Origin: VAZQ01 sp963725065
GTDB taxonomy: Bacteria; Pseudomonadota; Alphaproteobacteria; Rhizobiales; Xanthobacteraceae
Direction: 5' to 3'
Length of the DNA stretch: 64,000 nt
Assembly: GCA_963725065.1 (NCBI GenBank)
Contig: CAVRXD010000023.1
Coordinates: 1 to 64,000, forward strand
In this document: positions 44,842 through 54,002 of the stretch, one piece after another
Numbering within the stretch: position 1 is the stretch's first letter
How the letters are laid out: every line of letters starts with the position of its first letter
Program-made: the position numbers and the translations under genes
Notes under the pieces: generated by a model
What the model was told of the DNA's origin: nothing
Database searches by the model: none
The model's input: the letters and a program-made list of their open reading frames with translations, nothing else

Positions 44842-46743
44842 ATGACCACCATTGATGAAACCCGGCCCGAGAGCCGGCCGTTCGAGGCCGACGTCGCCAA
44901 GCTGCTGAGCCTGATGGTGCACTCGGTCTATGCCAACAAGGACGTGTTTCTGCGCGAGCTGATATCGAACGCCGCGGATGCCTGCGAGAAGCTGCGCTAC
45001 GAAGCGATCGCCAACCCCGCCCTGCTCGGCGACGACCCCAAGCCCCGCATCACGCTCGTGATCGATGCCGACAACCGCACCCTCACCGTCGAGGACAACG
45101 GCATCGGCATGGACCGCGGCGAGATCGCCGAGGCGCTGGGAACGATCGCGCGCTCCGGCACCAAGGCGTTCATGGACCGGATCGAGGCCGCACAAGGCGG
45201 CGAGGGCGCGACGCTGATCGGCCAGTTCGGCGTGGGGTTCTATTCCGCCTTCATGGTGTCGGACCGCGTCGACGTGGTCTCCCGCCGTGCCGGCACCGAG
45301 GAGGCCTGGCTGTGGTCATCGGACGGCAAGGGCACCTTTACGGTCTCGCCCGCAGCACTCGCGGACGCGCCGCAGCGCGGCACCCGCGTCACCCTGCACC
45401 TGATGGAGGACGCCAAGACCTACACCGAGCGCTCCACCCTCGAGCGCATGGTCAAGGCGCAATCGGGCCACGTGCCGGTGCCGATCGTGATCGTCGACAA
45501 GCCCGGCGCGGAAGGCGCCGAGATCGCCGACGGCGCGGCGCTGTGGACCAAGGCCAAGTCCGATATCTCAGCCGCGGATTACACCGACTTCTACCGCAGC
45601 ATGGCGGGGCAATTCGACGAGCCGGCGCTGACAATTCATTTCCGCGCGGAGGGGCGCCACGAATACACCGCCCTCGCCTTCATTCCGGGCTCGCGGCCGT
45701 TCGACCTGTTCGATCCCGACCGCAAGGGGCGCATCAAGCTGTACGTCAAGCGCGTCTTCATCACCGACGAGGCGGAGATCCTGCCGCGCTATCTGCGCTT
45801 CGTGCGCGGGCTGGTGGATTCCACCGATCTGCCGATGAACGTATCGCGCGAGAAGATCCAGGAGAGCCCGATCCTCGCCGCGATCAAGAAGGGCGTGACC
45901 AGCCGGGTGCTCGGCGATCTCGAGAAGCTCGCGGAGAAGGAGCCGGACGCCTACACCAAGATCTGGGACACCTTCGGCACCGTGCTGAAGGAAGGGCTGT
46001 ATGAGGATTTCGAGCGCCGCGACGCGCTCCTCGCCCTGGCGCGCTTCAAGACCACCGCCGGCAACGATACGTGGCGGAGCCTGAAGGACTATGTCGCCGC
46101 TCTCAAGGAGAACCAGACCGCGATCTACTACATCGTGGGCGACGACATCGATCGCCTCCGCGCCTCGCCCCACCTGGAAGGATTCCGCGCGCGCGGCGTC
46201 GAGGTTCTGCTGCTTGCGGACCCGATCGACAGCTTCTGGGTCACGTCCGGCGTGGCGTTCGAGGGCAAGCCGTTCAAGTCGGTGACGCAGGGAGCCGCCG
46301 ACCTGGCGCTGATCGCGCGTGTCGATGCCGTGCCGGAGGCGGCGGCGGAGACCGAGGATGCGGTCAAGAACTTTCTGACGTTCATCAAGGACACGCTCAG
46401 CGAAGAGGTGGCGGAGGTGCGCGCCTCGGACCGGCTGACCGACAGCGCGGTCTGCCTGGTCGCGCCCGAGTTCGGTCCCGACCGCCAGCTCGAGAAGCTC
46501 CTGGCCGGCGCCGGACGGCTGGCATCGGTGTCGAAGCCGATCCTGGAGGTCAATCCGCGGCACGAGCTCGTGGTCGCGCTTGCCGCGCTGGGCGAGGACG
46601 AGCGCGCGTTCAAGGAAGACGCCGCGCGACTGCTGTTCGACGAGGCGCGCGTGCTCGACGGCGATCGTCCGACGGATGCGCGCACGTTCTCGGAGCGGCT
46701 GGCCCGGGTGCTCACGCGCGGCCTTCGCAAGCACGACGCTTGA
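44842..46743 (+). CDS. htpG: molecular chaperone HtpG (Hsp90)
   Basis: Cytoplasmic ATP-dependent Hsp90 chaperone. The 633-residue product has the GHKL ATPase motifs in order: FLRELISNAADACEKLRYEA, VEDNGIGMDRGEIAEALGTI, and GQFGVGFYSAFMVSDRVDVV. The middle domain has RVFITDEAEILPRYLRFVRG and the catalytic-loop arginine region LPMNVSREKIQESPIL, followed by the C-terminal dimerisation domain. ATG 44842 is the first start that matches the family N-terminus; upstream in-frame sequence is not related. It is transcribed alone, 213 bases after the protease gene. The length is normal. Confidence 0.95.
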   Translation: MTTIDETRPESRPFEADVAKLLSLMVHSVYANKDVFLRELISNAADACEKLRYEAIANPALLGDDPKPRITLVIDADNRTLTVEDNGIGMDRGEIAEALGTIARSGTKAFMDRIEAAQGGEGATLIGQFGVGFYSAFMVSDRVDVVSRRAGTEEAWLWSSDGKGTFTVSPAALADAPQRGTRVTLHLMEDAKTYTERSTLERMVKAQSGHVPVPIVIVDKPGAEGAEIADGAALWTKAKSDISAADYTDFYRSMAGQFDEPALTIHFRAEGRHEYTALAFIPGSRPFDLFDPDRKGRIKLYVKRVFITDEAEILPRYLRFVRGLVDSTDLPMNVSREKIQESPILAAIKKGVTSRVLGDLEKLAEKEPDAYTKIWDTFGTVLKEGLYEDFERRDALLALARFKTTAGNDTWRSLKDYVAALKENQTAIYYIVGDDIDRLRASPHLEGFRARGVEVLLLADPIDSFWVTSGVAFEGKPFKSVTQGAADLALIARVDAVPEAAAETEDAVKNFLTFIKDTLSEEVAEVRASDRLTDSAVCLVAPEFGPDRQLEKLLAGAGRLASVSKPILEVNPRHELVVALAALGEDERAFKEDAARLLFDEARVLDGDRPTDARTFSERLARVLTRGLRKHDA

Positions 46744-46775
46744 GACTCTGGCGAACGCAGACCGCCGTCGCGGCG

Positions 46776-47210
46776 TCATGGCGCCGCGGCGGCTCCCGCC
46801 GTCGCCACTTGCGCATCCTCATGGCCCGCCGCGCCCGAAACGCCGATCGCGCCGATGATCCTGCCGCCGACAATGATCGGAACGCCGCCATCCGCGAGGC
46901 AGGCCCCGAAGGTGAGCACGCGCAGCCCCATGCCCCCACCGGCGACCGCATCTTCGAGCGCCTTGGTCGGCCGGCGAAACTCGACCGCGGTGCGAGCCTT
47001 GGCTTCGGCAAGCCGGACCGAGGCGAGTTGCGCGTTGTCGAGCCGGTGCAGCATCAGGAGGTTGGCGCCGGAATCGACGATCGCGATCGATACGCCCCAT
47101 TTGTTCGTGGTGGCTTCGGCTTCGGCCGCCGCCATGATCTTCTTCGCCGCCGCGATCGAGATGGGTTCGCCGTAAGGCGTGGTGGGCGGCGCCACCTGCT
47201 GCTGGGTCAT
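46776..47210 (-). CDS. GlcG/HbpS-family protein
   Basis: The 144-residue product has the PduO/GlcG fold signature: ISIAAAKKIMAAAEAEATTN, VSIAIVDSGANLLMLHRLDN, AKARTAVEFRRPT and GGVPIIVGGRIIGAIGVSGA, ending with a DAQVATAG segment. Members bind heme or cobalamin-like cofactors or act as small accessory enzymes in glycolate, propanediol or aromatic pathways; the exact role is generally unknown. It follows the DapA-like gene by 27 bases on the same strand, which suggests one operon. Confidence 0.85.
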   Translation of the reverse strand: MTQQQVAPPTTPYGEPISIAAAKKIMAAAEAEATTNKWGVSIAIVDSGANLLMLHRLDNAQLASVRLAEAKARTAVEFRRPTKALEDAVAGGGMGLRVLTFGACLADGGVPIIVGGRIIGAIGVSGAAGHEDAQVATAGAAAAP

Positions 47211-47237
47211 TGAAACCTCGCGTGGGAAAAGCGGCGC

Positions 47238-48152
47238 TCAAACGGCCGCGGGGACCGAACACCGGTCGGCAAGCGCGGTCGTGCGCAGAAAGGCGGCGAG
47301 CGCGCGCATCTCGTCGCTGCTGAGCGACGCATAGGGCGGATACGGATCGCCGACCGGCACACCGATGAGATTGAGCGCGGCCTTCATCACCGGGGCGAGG
47401 CCCCGATGCATCCACTTCGACGGGAACAGCGCGAACTGAAGCTGCAGCTCGACCGCGCGCTCGTAGTCCTTGGCCATGAACGCGTCGATGATGTGCCGCG
47501 CGATCTCCGATCCCGGCGGCGGCATGGTCGCGCCGGAGCCGCCCAGTTGCAGCGTCGCCAGCAACATCTGCATGGTGGTGAAATAGCGGGCGTGACCGGC
47601 GCGATCGATCTCGACGATGAGCCGCGACACCCGCGCCAGATCGCGCGAACTCTCCTTGATGAGCTGCACGCCGGGAAGCTTGGCGAGCGCGATGGTGTCG
47701 GGAATGGACACGTCGGCGCCGGGGCCGGGATTGAGATAGAGCGTGATGGGAAGATCGGTCTCGCGCCCGATCGCCTCGAAATAGGCGATGAGATCGGCCT
47801 GCGTCGGCGCCCCGGCGAACGGACGCATCGGCGCCAGCACCTGCACCGCCGCCGCGCCGAGCTCTTGCGCCAGGTTCGCCAGCTCGACCGCGGTCCTGAA
47901 GGACGGGTGCGAGATCCCCACCATGACAGGCACGCGGCCGTCGACGAACTCGATCGTGTGCCGGATCAGGGCCTTGCGCTGTTCGAGGCTGAGGTAGGTG
48001 TATTCCTGGGTCTCGACACCGGCGGCGACGACCATGGTGGCGCCGCAGTCGCCGACGACGTAATCGATCTGCCGCCGAAGCGCGGGCCGGTCGACCTCGA
48101 GATCGGCCGTGAACGGCGTGAGCGGCGCAACGATCAGTCCGGGGTTCATCAT
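47238..48152 (-). CDS. dihydrodipicolinate synthase/N-acetylneuraminate lyase family aldolase
   Basis: The 304-residue product is a class I aldolase barrel: PGLIVAPLTPFTADLEVDRP at the start, GDCGATMVVAAGVETQEYTY in place of the usual G-TTGE motif, ITLYLNPGPG with the conserved Tyr, and LIKESSRDLARV with the Schiff-base Lys. It should split or form a 2-oxo acid with an aldehyde; the altered substrate loop argues against true DapA. ATG 48152 is followed directly by a second ATG. The gene is divergent from the acetamidase gene and upstream of the GlcG-like gene. Confidence 0.85.
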   Translation of the reverse strand: MMNPGLIVAPLTPFTADLEVDRPALRRQIDYVVGDCGATMVVAAGVETQEYTYLSLEQRKALIRHTIEFVDGRVPVMVGISHPSFRTAVELANLAQELGAAAVQVLAPMRPFAGAPTQADLIAYFEAIGRETDLPITLYLNPGPGADVSIPDTIALAKLPGVQLIKESSRDLARVSRLIVEIDRAGHARYFTTMQMLLATLQLGGSGATMPPPGSEIARHIIDAFMAKDYERAVELQLQFALFPSKWMHRGLAPVMKAALNLIGVPVGDPYPPYASLSSDEMRALAAFLRTTALADRCSVPAAV

Positions 48153-48405
48153 CTCGAATGTCCTCGCGCCAAAGAGCCCGCCGTTTTGCATCGGGCCCTT
48201 CCCGTCCGCTCTCATGCCCAAGATCCCGGCGAGATCAGCGTCGATTGATGCAACGTTAAGCAGCTTACGGCCAGACCGATTTTCATTAAACTGCGATTTT
48301 GCCCCCAGCCGGGTTTGGTCGATTGGCACAGGCGCTGCATGCGTCAAGCAGGACCATCGACCGACCAACCGTCGACGTTCCAGACCCAATCAAGGGAGGC
48401 TTTCC

Positions 48406-49857
48406 ATGTGTGCAGGCGATGATCGCAATTGCCCGGACTTCGAGCTTCACCGCCAGCGGCTGCTCGACGATCTCGATGCCGAACGGCGCAGCTTCCTCAA
48501 GAGCGCGTTTGCCGCCACCGGAGGCGCGGCCGCGCTGACCGCCGGCGGCATGTCGCTGGTCTCGCCCGCGGCCGCCCAGACGGTCGCGCCGCGGCAGGGC
48601 CAGCCCAAGCATCACTACGTGCCGGCGACGGCCGATACCGTCCACTGGGGCTATTTCAGCAAGCTGCTCAAACCCGTGGTCGAGATCGATCCCGGCGACT
48701 ACGTGACCATCGAGACGCTGACCCATCACGCCAACGACGACGCCGAGCGCATGGTCAAGGGCGATCCCGGCGCCGAGAGCGTCTATCTCTGGACCAAGGA
48801 CAAGAAGGGCGTGAACCGGCGCGGCGCCGGCCCGATCGACGGCAAGCTGCTGGGGCGCGGCGCCGGCGAGGGATTCGGCGTGCACATCTGCACCGGCCCG
48901 GTCTACGTGCGCAATGCCGAGCCCGGCGACGTCATCGAATTGCGGATCATGGACGTGAAGCCGCGCCCGTGCGCCAACCCGGCCCATGCCGGAAAGACAT
49001 TCGGCAGCAACGCGGCCGCGTGGTGGGGCTTCCACTACAAGGAGCTGATGACCGAGCCGAAGCCGCGCGAGGTCATCACCATCTACGAGATCGACGCGAC
49101 CGGACAGCGCAACTGGGCGAAGGCGGTCTACAATTTTCAATGGACGCCGCAAACCGACCCGTTCGGCGTGGTGCACAAGACCATCGACTATCCCGGTGTC
49201 CCGGTCGACCACAGCACGATCAAGGAGAACCACGGCGTCCTCAAGAACGTGCAAATTCCCATCCGGCCGCATTTCGGGGTCATCGGCCTGGCGCCGAAGG
49301 AGGCCGACATCGTCGACTCCATCCCGCCCGGCTATTTCGGCGGCAATATCGACAATTGGCGGATCGGCAAGGGCGCGACCATGTACTATCCGGTGGCGGT
49401 GCCCGGAGCCCTGCTGTCGGCGGGCGATCCGCACGCGTCGCAGGGCGACTCGGAAATGTGCGGCACGGCGATCGAATGCTCGCTGACCGGGACGTTCCAG
49501 GTCATCCTGCACAAGAAGGCCACCCTCGAAGGAACCTCGCTCGCCAGTCTCGATTACCCGCTGCTCGAGACCCAGGACGAATGGCTGATGCATGGATTCA
49601 GCTACGCGAATTATCTGCAGGAGCTCGGCGAGAAGGCGCAGTCGACGATCTACGAGAAATCATCGGTCGATCTTGCGTTGAAGGACGCCTTCCGCAAGAT
49701 GCGGGCGTTCCTGATGAACACGAAGGGATTGACCGAAGACGAGGCGATCTCGCTGATGTCGATCGCGGTCGACTTCGGCATTACCCAGGTGGTCGACGGG
49801 AACTGGGGCGTTCACGCCATCCTCAAGAAGAGCCTGTTCTCCGGCGGCGTCGCCTGA
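48406..49857 (+). CDS. acetamidase/formamidase family protein, Tat-exported
   Basis: The 483-residue product has a twin-arginine signal (ERRSFLKSAFAATGGAAALT), so it is folded in the cytoplasm and exported. The mature part shows FmdA/AmdA motifs: VHWGYFSKLLKPVVEIDPGD, GPVYVRNAEPGDVIELRIMD, RPHFGVIGLAPKEAD, PPGYFGGNIDNWRIGKGATM and GDPHASQGDSEMCGTAIE. These enzymes release ammonia from short amides and bind metal through conserved His and Asp. AAGGGAGG precedes ATG 48406. Most family members are cytoplasmic, so export is notable. It is divergent from the aldolase/GlcG pair. Confidence 0.88.
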   Translation: MCAGDDRNCPDFELHRQRLLDDLDAERRSFLKSAFAATGGAAALTAGGMSLVSPAAAQTVAPRQGQPKHHYVPATADTVHWGYFSKLLKPVVEIDPGDYVTIETLTHHANDDAERMVKGDPGAESVYLWTKDKKGVNRRGAGPIDGKLLGRGAGEGFGVHICTGPVYVRNAEPGDVIELRIMDVKPRPCANPAHAGKTFGSNAAAWWGFHYKELMTEPKPREVITIYEIDATGQRNWAKAVYNFQWTPQTDPFGVVHKTIDYPGVPVDHSTIKENHGVLKNVQIPIRPHFGVIGLAPKEADIVDSIPPGYFGGNIDNWRIGKGATMYYPVAVPGALLSAGDPHASQGDSEMCGTAIECSLTGTFQVILHKKATLEGTSLASLDYPLLETQDEWLMHGFSYANYLQELGEKAQSTIYEKSSVDLALKDAFRKMRAFLMNTKGLTEDEAISLMSIAVDFGITQVVDGNWGVHAILKKSLFSGGVA

Positions 49858-50045
49858 TCGCGGCATTGCGGGGAAAATTCGCGCCTTTCACGGCGGAACC
49901 GGTTCCCGTTTCGCCGTGAAGCCTCCCGGAACCGGCAGCCCGCGCCCACCATAAGCTCAACATGGGGCCCGTGGCGCACTTCGCACGCGCGCCCGAAACT
50001 CCGATATACTGGCCATCCATATTCGGCTCGCAATGGAGAACCAGA

Positions 50046-50699
50046 ATGGACGTGTGTCGGGCACTCGCTGGCAGATCATCCAAGTTCGTCAAACCCGCGA
50101 TGACATTGCTAATCGTCAGCGCTGCGGCATGCGGCATGGCCTTGGCCCAGGAAAAGCCAACGGGCGGGCCGACGCCGTCGGCGCCGGGGGCCGAGGTCTA
50201 TTTCTCCGACCTCAAGGACGGCGCGACCATCCCGCCCAAGGCAACCATCCGGTTCGGACTGCGCGAAATGGGCGTCGCCCCCGCCGGCTCGGATCGCGCC
50301 AATTCGGGACATCACCACCTGCTGATCGACACCGAGCTGCCGCCGCTCGACAAGCCGATTCCCAACGACTTCAATCACCTCCACTTCGGCACTGGCCAGA
50401 CCGAGGCCGAGGTCACGCTCAAGCCGGGACCGCACACGCTGCAGCTGTTGCTGGGGGACAAGGATCACATCCCGCATAACCCGCCGGTCATGTCGCCGCG
50501 TATCAAGGTGGTGGTGGCGGAGGGAGCCGGCGCGACGGCCGCGGCCGCGACCACGATGCGCCGGCGCAAGCGGGTGCAGACCCATACCGCGCCGCCAAAG
50601 CGCGTGGTGGTCGAGCAGCGGCGCAGCCGTCCCGCCTACCGCTCTTATTATCCCGGCTATCGCTCCTATTACGGCTATCAGCGCTACCGGTCCTACTGA
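50046..50699 (+). CDS. exported DUF4399 protein with Arg/Tyr-rich tail
   Basis: The 217-residue product has a signal peptide (TLLIVSAAACGMALAQ). It is followed by a DUF4399 domain (AEVYFSDLKDGATIPPKATI, SGHHHLLIDTELPPLDKPIP, HLHFGTGQTEAEVTLKPGPH). The function of this domain is unknown; the histidine-rich core could bind metal. The last 50 residues are basic and tyrosine-rich (RSYYPGYRSYYGYQRYRSY), likely disordered, perhaps for contact with the cell wall or polysaccharide. GGAGAA precedes ATG 50046. Confidence 0.8.
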   Translation: MDVCRALAGRSSKFVKPAMTLLIVSAAACGMALAQEKPTGGPTPSAPGAEVYFSDLKDGATIPPKATIRFGLREMGVAPAGSDRANSGHHHLLIDTELPPLDKPIPNDFNHLHFGTGQTEAEVTLKPGPHTLQLLLGDKDHIPHNPPVMSPRIKVVVAEGAGATAAAATTMRRRKRVQTHTAPPKRVVVEQRRSRPAYRSYYPGYRSYYGYQRYRSY

Positions 50700-50765
50700 C
50701 GCGCCGCCGAAAGCAGACCACACGATACCTCGGGCGGACGGCCGCGCCGCCTCCCCGGTTTCGTG

Positions 50766-51947
50766 TCAGCGCCCCGCCTGCGCTGCGCGCAGGCGCTGGC
50801 GATCCAGCCACTGCGCGATCACGCCGGCGATGGCGGCGCTGTTCTTCTCGATCATCATCATGTGGCCGTTGCCGAGCACGCCGACATCGGCAAGGCGGAT
50901 GAGCGTGTTGGGCACGCCCGCCTGGGTCAGATAGGCCGCGGTGCAGTGATCGTAGGGCGCGTGATAGGACGCCTCCGACACGATGATCACCACCGGGATG
51001 CGCTTGAGATTCGGCAACTGCCGCGCCGGCTCCTTCTGCCGCCAGCAGCGCACCAGGTCGGGCCTGTCCGGCTTATCCTGGCGCACGAACTCGAGCGCGC
51101 CGCCGGCGGGCACCGGCGGATCGTAGGCAAGCGGCACGTCGGCCAGCCCGGACACCTTGGTGCGCTCGGCATCCTTGAACCAGTCCGGCGCCCCGGTGTT
51201 CTCGATGTCGTGGACGGGCGGGCCGCTCGGCTCGACCGCGACCATCGCCTTGATCAGGTTCGGCCGCGCGTCGGCCACCGGCCAGTTGAACGAGCCCGAT
51301 TGCGAATGGGTGAGCAGGATCGCCGGCCCGATCTTGTCGAGCAGCGCCACCAGTGCGTCGCGGTTGATCTCCTGCTGCTTCGGAAAGCTCACGATCGAGG
51401 GAAACTGCGAGGCGTAGAACTGGTCGAAGGCGGGATCGCCCGGCTTGCCGGCGCCCGGCCACTGCGTGTGCAGATGCGCCTGCGGCCATTGCCGATAACG
51501 CTCCGGCGCGACGAAGCGCTGCTCGGTGAAGGTGAGGCGCGACGGCTGCACCGGCCCGTACACCTGCGGCGACCAGTACGCGGCGCGGCCGCGCGCCACC
51601 TGATCGACCACGTAGACGGCGTAGCCGCGGCGCACGAAATACTGCGCCCAGCCCTCGCGGCCATCGGGCGTGCCGGTGAAGTTGGTGCCGGTCTGGCTGC
51701 CGCCATGCACCATCACGATCGGATATGGATGACGGCGCCGCGCCGGAATCATGTACTCGACATACATATGTCCGACCATGGGGCTGCCTTCGACCGAGGT
51801 GTCGATCTTCCCTCCGACGAAGAAGTAGCTGGCGCTCGCCAGCGCGAGCGGCCCGCGCTCCTGCGCACGGGCGAGCGGCGCCGCGAGCAGCACGGCCGCG
51901 GATATCACCGTCGCGCAGATGATGGTCTTGCTGCGAAATCCGCCCAT
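50766..51947 (-). CDS. secreted alpha/beta-hydrolase
   Basis: The 393-residue product has a signal peptide (IICATVISAAVLLAAPLARA), the oxyanion-hole region IVMVHGGSQTGTNFTGTPDG, and the nucleophile elbow LLTHSQSGSFNWPVADARP with Ser in HSQSG. A late His (LGNGHMMMIEKNS) completes a likely triad. It is probably an esterase or lipase-like enzyme of the periplasm. The GGAGGAATGC leader before ATG 51947 fixes the start although the frame is open to 52355. The metallo-hydrolase gene upstream ends 65 bases before. Confidence 0.82.
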   Translation of the reverse strand: MGGFRSKTIICATVISAAVLLAAPLARAQERGPLALASASYFFVGGKIDTSVEGSPMVGHMYVEYMIPARRRHPYPIVMVHGGSQTGTNFTGTPDGREGWAQYFVRRGYAVYVVDQVARGRAAYWSPQVYGPVQPSRLTFTEQRFVAPERYRQWPQAHLHTQWPGAGKPGDPAFDQFYASQFPSIVSFPKQQEINRDALVALLDKIGPAILLTHSQSGSFNWPVADARPNLIKAMVAVEPSGPPVHDIENTGAPDWFKDAERTKVSGLADVPLAYDPPVPAGGALEFVRQDKPDRPDLVRCWRQKEPARQLPNLKRIPVVIIVSEASYHAPYDHCTAAYLTQAGVPNTLIRLADVGVLGNGHMMMIEKNSAAIAGVIAQWLDRQRLRAAQAGR

Positions 51948-52011
51948 GCATTCCTCCGCCATTGTTCTGTCATTGCGATGCGTCGCCGCATTCGTGTTTC
52001 GACTTCGATCC

Positions 52012-52842
52012 TCACCCATCCGGCTCGAAGGCGTAGCCCGGGCCGTTGCGCACGATGGTGCCGAAGCCGGGAAACCCCAGGTGCGCGCCGGCGACCGTGA
52101 GCTTGTCGGCGGCCGCATGATCGAACAGGCGTCGGCGCGTCGCAGACGCCGCCTGTGGATCGACGTCGAAGACCAGCGCGGCGTCGGGCCGCGGCACCTG
52201 GATCGACGCGAGGTGAATGATATCGCCCCAGACCAGCAGGCTCTGATTGCGCGACTGGATGAGCCATCCGGTATGGCCCGGGGTATGGCCGGCCAGCAGC
52301 ATCGCCGACACGCCGGGCAACGCCTCGCCATCGCGCACCGTGCGCATGCGCTCACGATAGGGTCCGGTCGTCACGCGCGCCTTTGCGATATTGCGGCGGA
52401 TGCGCTCGTCGGCGCCGCTCGCTTCGTCGCGATCGAGCCAGAATGCCGCCTCCGCCTCGTGCATCACGAGTTGCGCGTTGGGATAGATGGCGCGCCCGTC
52501 GTCGTCGACCAATCCGTTGGAATGGTCGGAATGGAGATGGGTGAGCAGGATGGTGTCGATGCGTTCCGGCGGAGTGCCGGCGGCGCGCAGGTTGTCGGCG
52601 AGCTTGCCGAGCGTCGGCCCCATGGTGTTGCCGGCGCCGGTATCGATCAGCGCCCGCACCCCGTCGAGCTCGAGCAGGAAGGCGTTCACCGCAATTTCCA
52701 CGGGCTCGCCAGCCTTCTTGCCCGCAAGCCGCTCGGCCTCGGCCCGCTCGAGTCCGATCACCACGTCGAGCGAGGTCGAGAGCACGCCGTCGCTGACCGC
52801 GGTCACCGCGATGTCGCCGATTCTCTTTCGTGTTGCGGTCAT
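52012..52842 (-). CDS. metallo-beta-lactamase-fold hydrolase
   Basis: The 276-residue product has the metal-binding motif THLHSDHSNGLVDDDGRAIY, the later ligands in GHTPGHTGWLI and the Asp of WGDIIHLASIQ, and AHLGFPGFGTI at the end. It is most like the N-acyl homoserine lactonase/glyoxalase-II branch, which hydrolyses lactones, thioesters or related bonds with two zinc ions. No signal peptide is seen, so it acts in the cytoplasm. It sits between the NMT1-type receptor gene and the alpha/beta-hydrolase gene on the same strand. Confidence 0.85.
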   Translation of the reverse strand: MTATRKRIGDIAVTAVSDGVLSTSLDVVIGLERAEAERLAGKKAGEPVEIAVNAFLLELDGVRALIDTGAGNTMGPTLGKLADNLRAAGTPPERIDTILLTHLHSDHSNGLVDDDGRAIYPNAQLVMHEAEAAFWLDRDEASGADERIRRNIAKARVTTGPYRERMRTVRDGEALPGVSAMLLAGHTPGHTGWLIQSRNQSLLVWGDIIHLASIQVPRPDAALVFDVDPQAASATRRRLFDHAAADKLTVAGAHLGFPGFGTIVRNGPGYAFEPDG

Positions 52843-52869
52843 GGCGGACTCGGCGCCGTCAGTGAACGG

Positions 52870-53826
52870 TTACGACCCGGGGACGATCTGGATCAGCTCC
52901 TTGAGCTGACCCTCGTTGAGGGGCGCCGACAGGAACTTGAACTGGACGGCGTCCTTCATGCTCTCGTCGAGGCCCGAAATCGTCGCGGTCTGCAGGCTCT
53001 CCTTCGGGATGAAGTCTTTGAGCATCAGCCGGACCGCCGGCTCCGACAGCCCGGAAAACGCGATGTAGCGCGGCACCGCCTCGGGACTGGAATACATCCA
53101 GTCGACGGTCTCGTTGTAGGCCTTCATGTAGCGGGCGAACGCGTCCTTCTTTGCCGCCAGATTCTGCGCATTGGTGATCTGCACGCGGATGGTCTGGCCG
53201 CGGATGGCGGCGATGTCGCTGGCGCGCGCGATCATGCGCGCCTCGCCCTTGTTGAGCAGGTCGAGCACGAACGGCGCCACCGCCCAGCCGACGTCGACCT
53301 GGCCCGACATCACCTGGGTGATCGTCCCCGCGCTGTCTCCGGTCGCGACCGGCCGCGCCTTGAGCCCGTATTCGCTGATGAAGCGCAGCACCGCGAGCTG
53401 GGAGGAGGCGCCGGTGGTGGAATAGGCGATGGACTGGCCGTTGACATCGCGCATGGAGTGCAACGGCGATCGGGCGACGACCCACCAGAAGACCTCTCTC
53501 GATCCGGTGGAGCTCGCCCCGATGATGCGTATGGGCGCGCCCTTGCCGTAGGCGCCCAGGCTGCCGAGCAATCCCGCGCTGAGCCCGATGTCGACCGCGC
53601 CGGAGACGACCACCTGCAGCGTCTCGCCGCCGCCCTGGGTGTAGAGGATGTCGAGGTCGAGGCCATGCTTCTGGAAGATGCCGGCCTGCTTGCCGAGCTC
53701 GGGGATCGCGCCCTCCCAGCTGCCGCGGATGGGTGAGGCGATCTTGAGTGTGTCGGCGGCAAGCGCAGGCGAGACGGCGCACCCAGCGATCGCCGCCAAT
53801 AAGACAAGCAATCCGCGTTGGACCAT
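52870..53826 (-). CDS. NMT1/TauA-type ABC-transporter substrate-binding protein
   Basis: The 318-residue product has a signal peptide (LLVLLAAIAGCAVSPALAAD) and the type-2 binding-protein pattern of the nitrate/sulfonate/taurine receptors: PELGKQAGIFQKHGLDLDIL, TLQVVVSGAVDIGLSAGLLG, and VMSGQVDVGWAVAPFVLD. It would capture a small organic acid in the periplasm, but no permease or ATPase genes are near. ATG 53826 has GGAGGGAGG upstream. The frame's upstream extension (MPAYAGMTR) is encoded by a REP hairpin and is not protein. Confidence 0.85.
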   Translation of the reverse strand: MVQRGLLVLLAAIAGCAVSPALAADTLKIASPIRGSWEGAIPELGKQAGIFQKHGLDLDILYTQGGGETLQVVVSGAVDIGLSAGLLGSLGAYGKGAPIRIIGASSTGSREVFWWVVARSPLHSMRDVNGQSIAYSTTGASSQLAVLRFISEYGLKARPVATGDSAGTITQVMSGQVDVGWAVAPFVLDLLNKGEARMIARASDIAAIRGQTIRVQITNAQNLAAKKDAFARYMKAYNETVDWMYSSPEAVPRYIAFSGLSEPAVRLMLKDFIPKESLQTATISGLDESMKDAVQFKFLSAPLNEGQLKELIQIVPGS

Positions 53827-53876
53827 CGCCTCCCTCCTCCTTTTGTTATTACGCGGTCGAGTGCGCCCGATCCTAG

Positions 53877-53988
53877 TCATGCCCGCGTAAGCGGGCATCC
53901 AGTAATCACCGATATCGAGAGGCACCGCCGTGCCAATCGTCGATTTCGGCGATTACTAGATCATCCGCTTGCGCGGATGATGACAACC
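53877..53988. repeat. pair of REP-like hairpins
   Basis: ATGCCCGC-GTAA-GCGGGCAT (53879-53898) and a second hairpin CATCCGC-TTGC-GCGGATG near 53962-53979 are joined by an inverted AGTAATC/GATTACT pair. The wording CGTCATGCCCGCG...CATCCAGTA is that of the dispersed REP elements of alphaproteobacteria. It lies between two minus-strand genes and may end transcription or protect the mRNA. Confidence 0.75.
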
Positions 53989-54002
53989 ACAAACTCTCCT
54001 GC

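Noticed and set aside
45568..46779. 403-codon minus-strand frame opposite htpG
   Set aside because: It is antisense to a certain Hsp90 gene and has no recognisable sequence.
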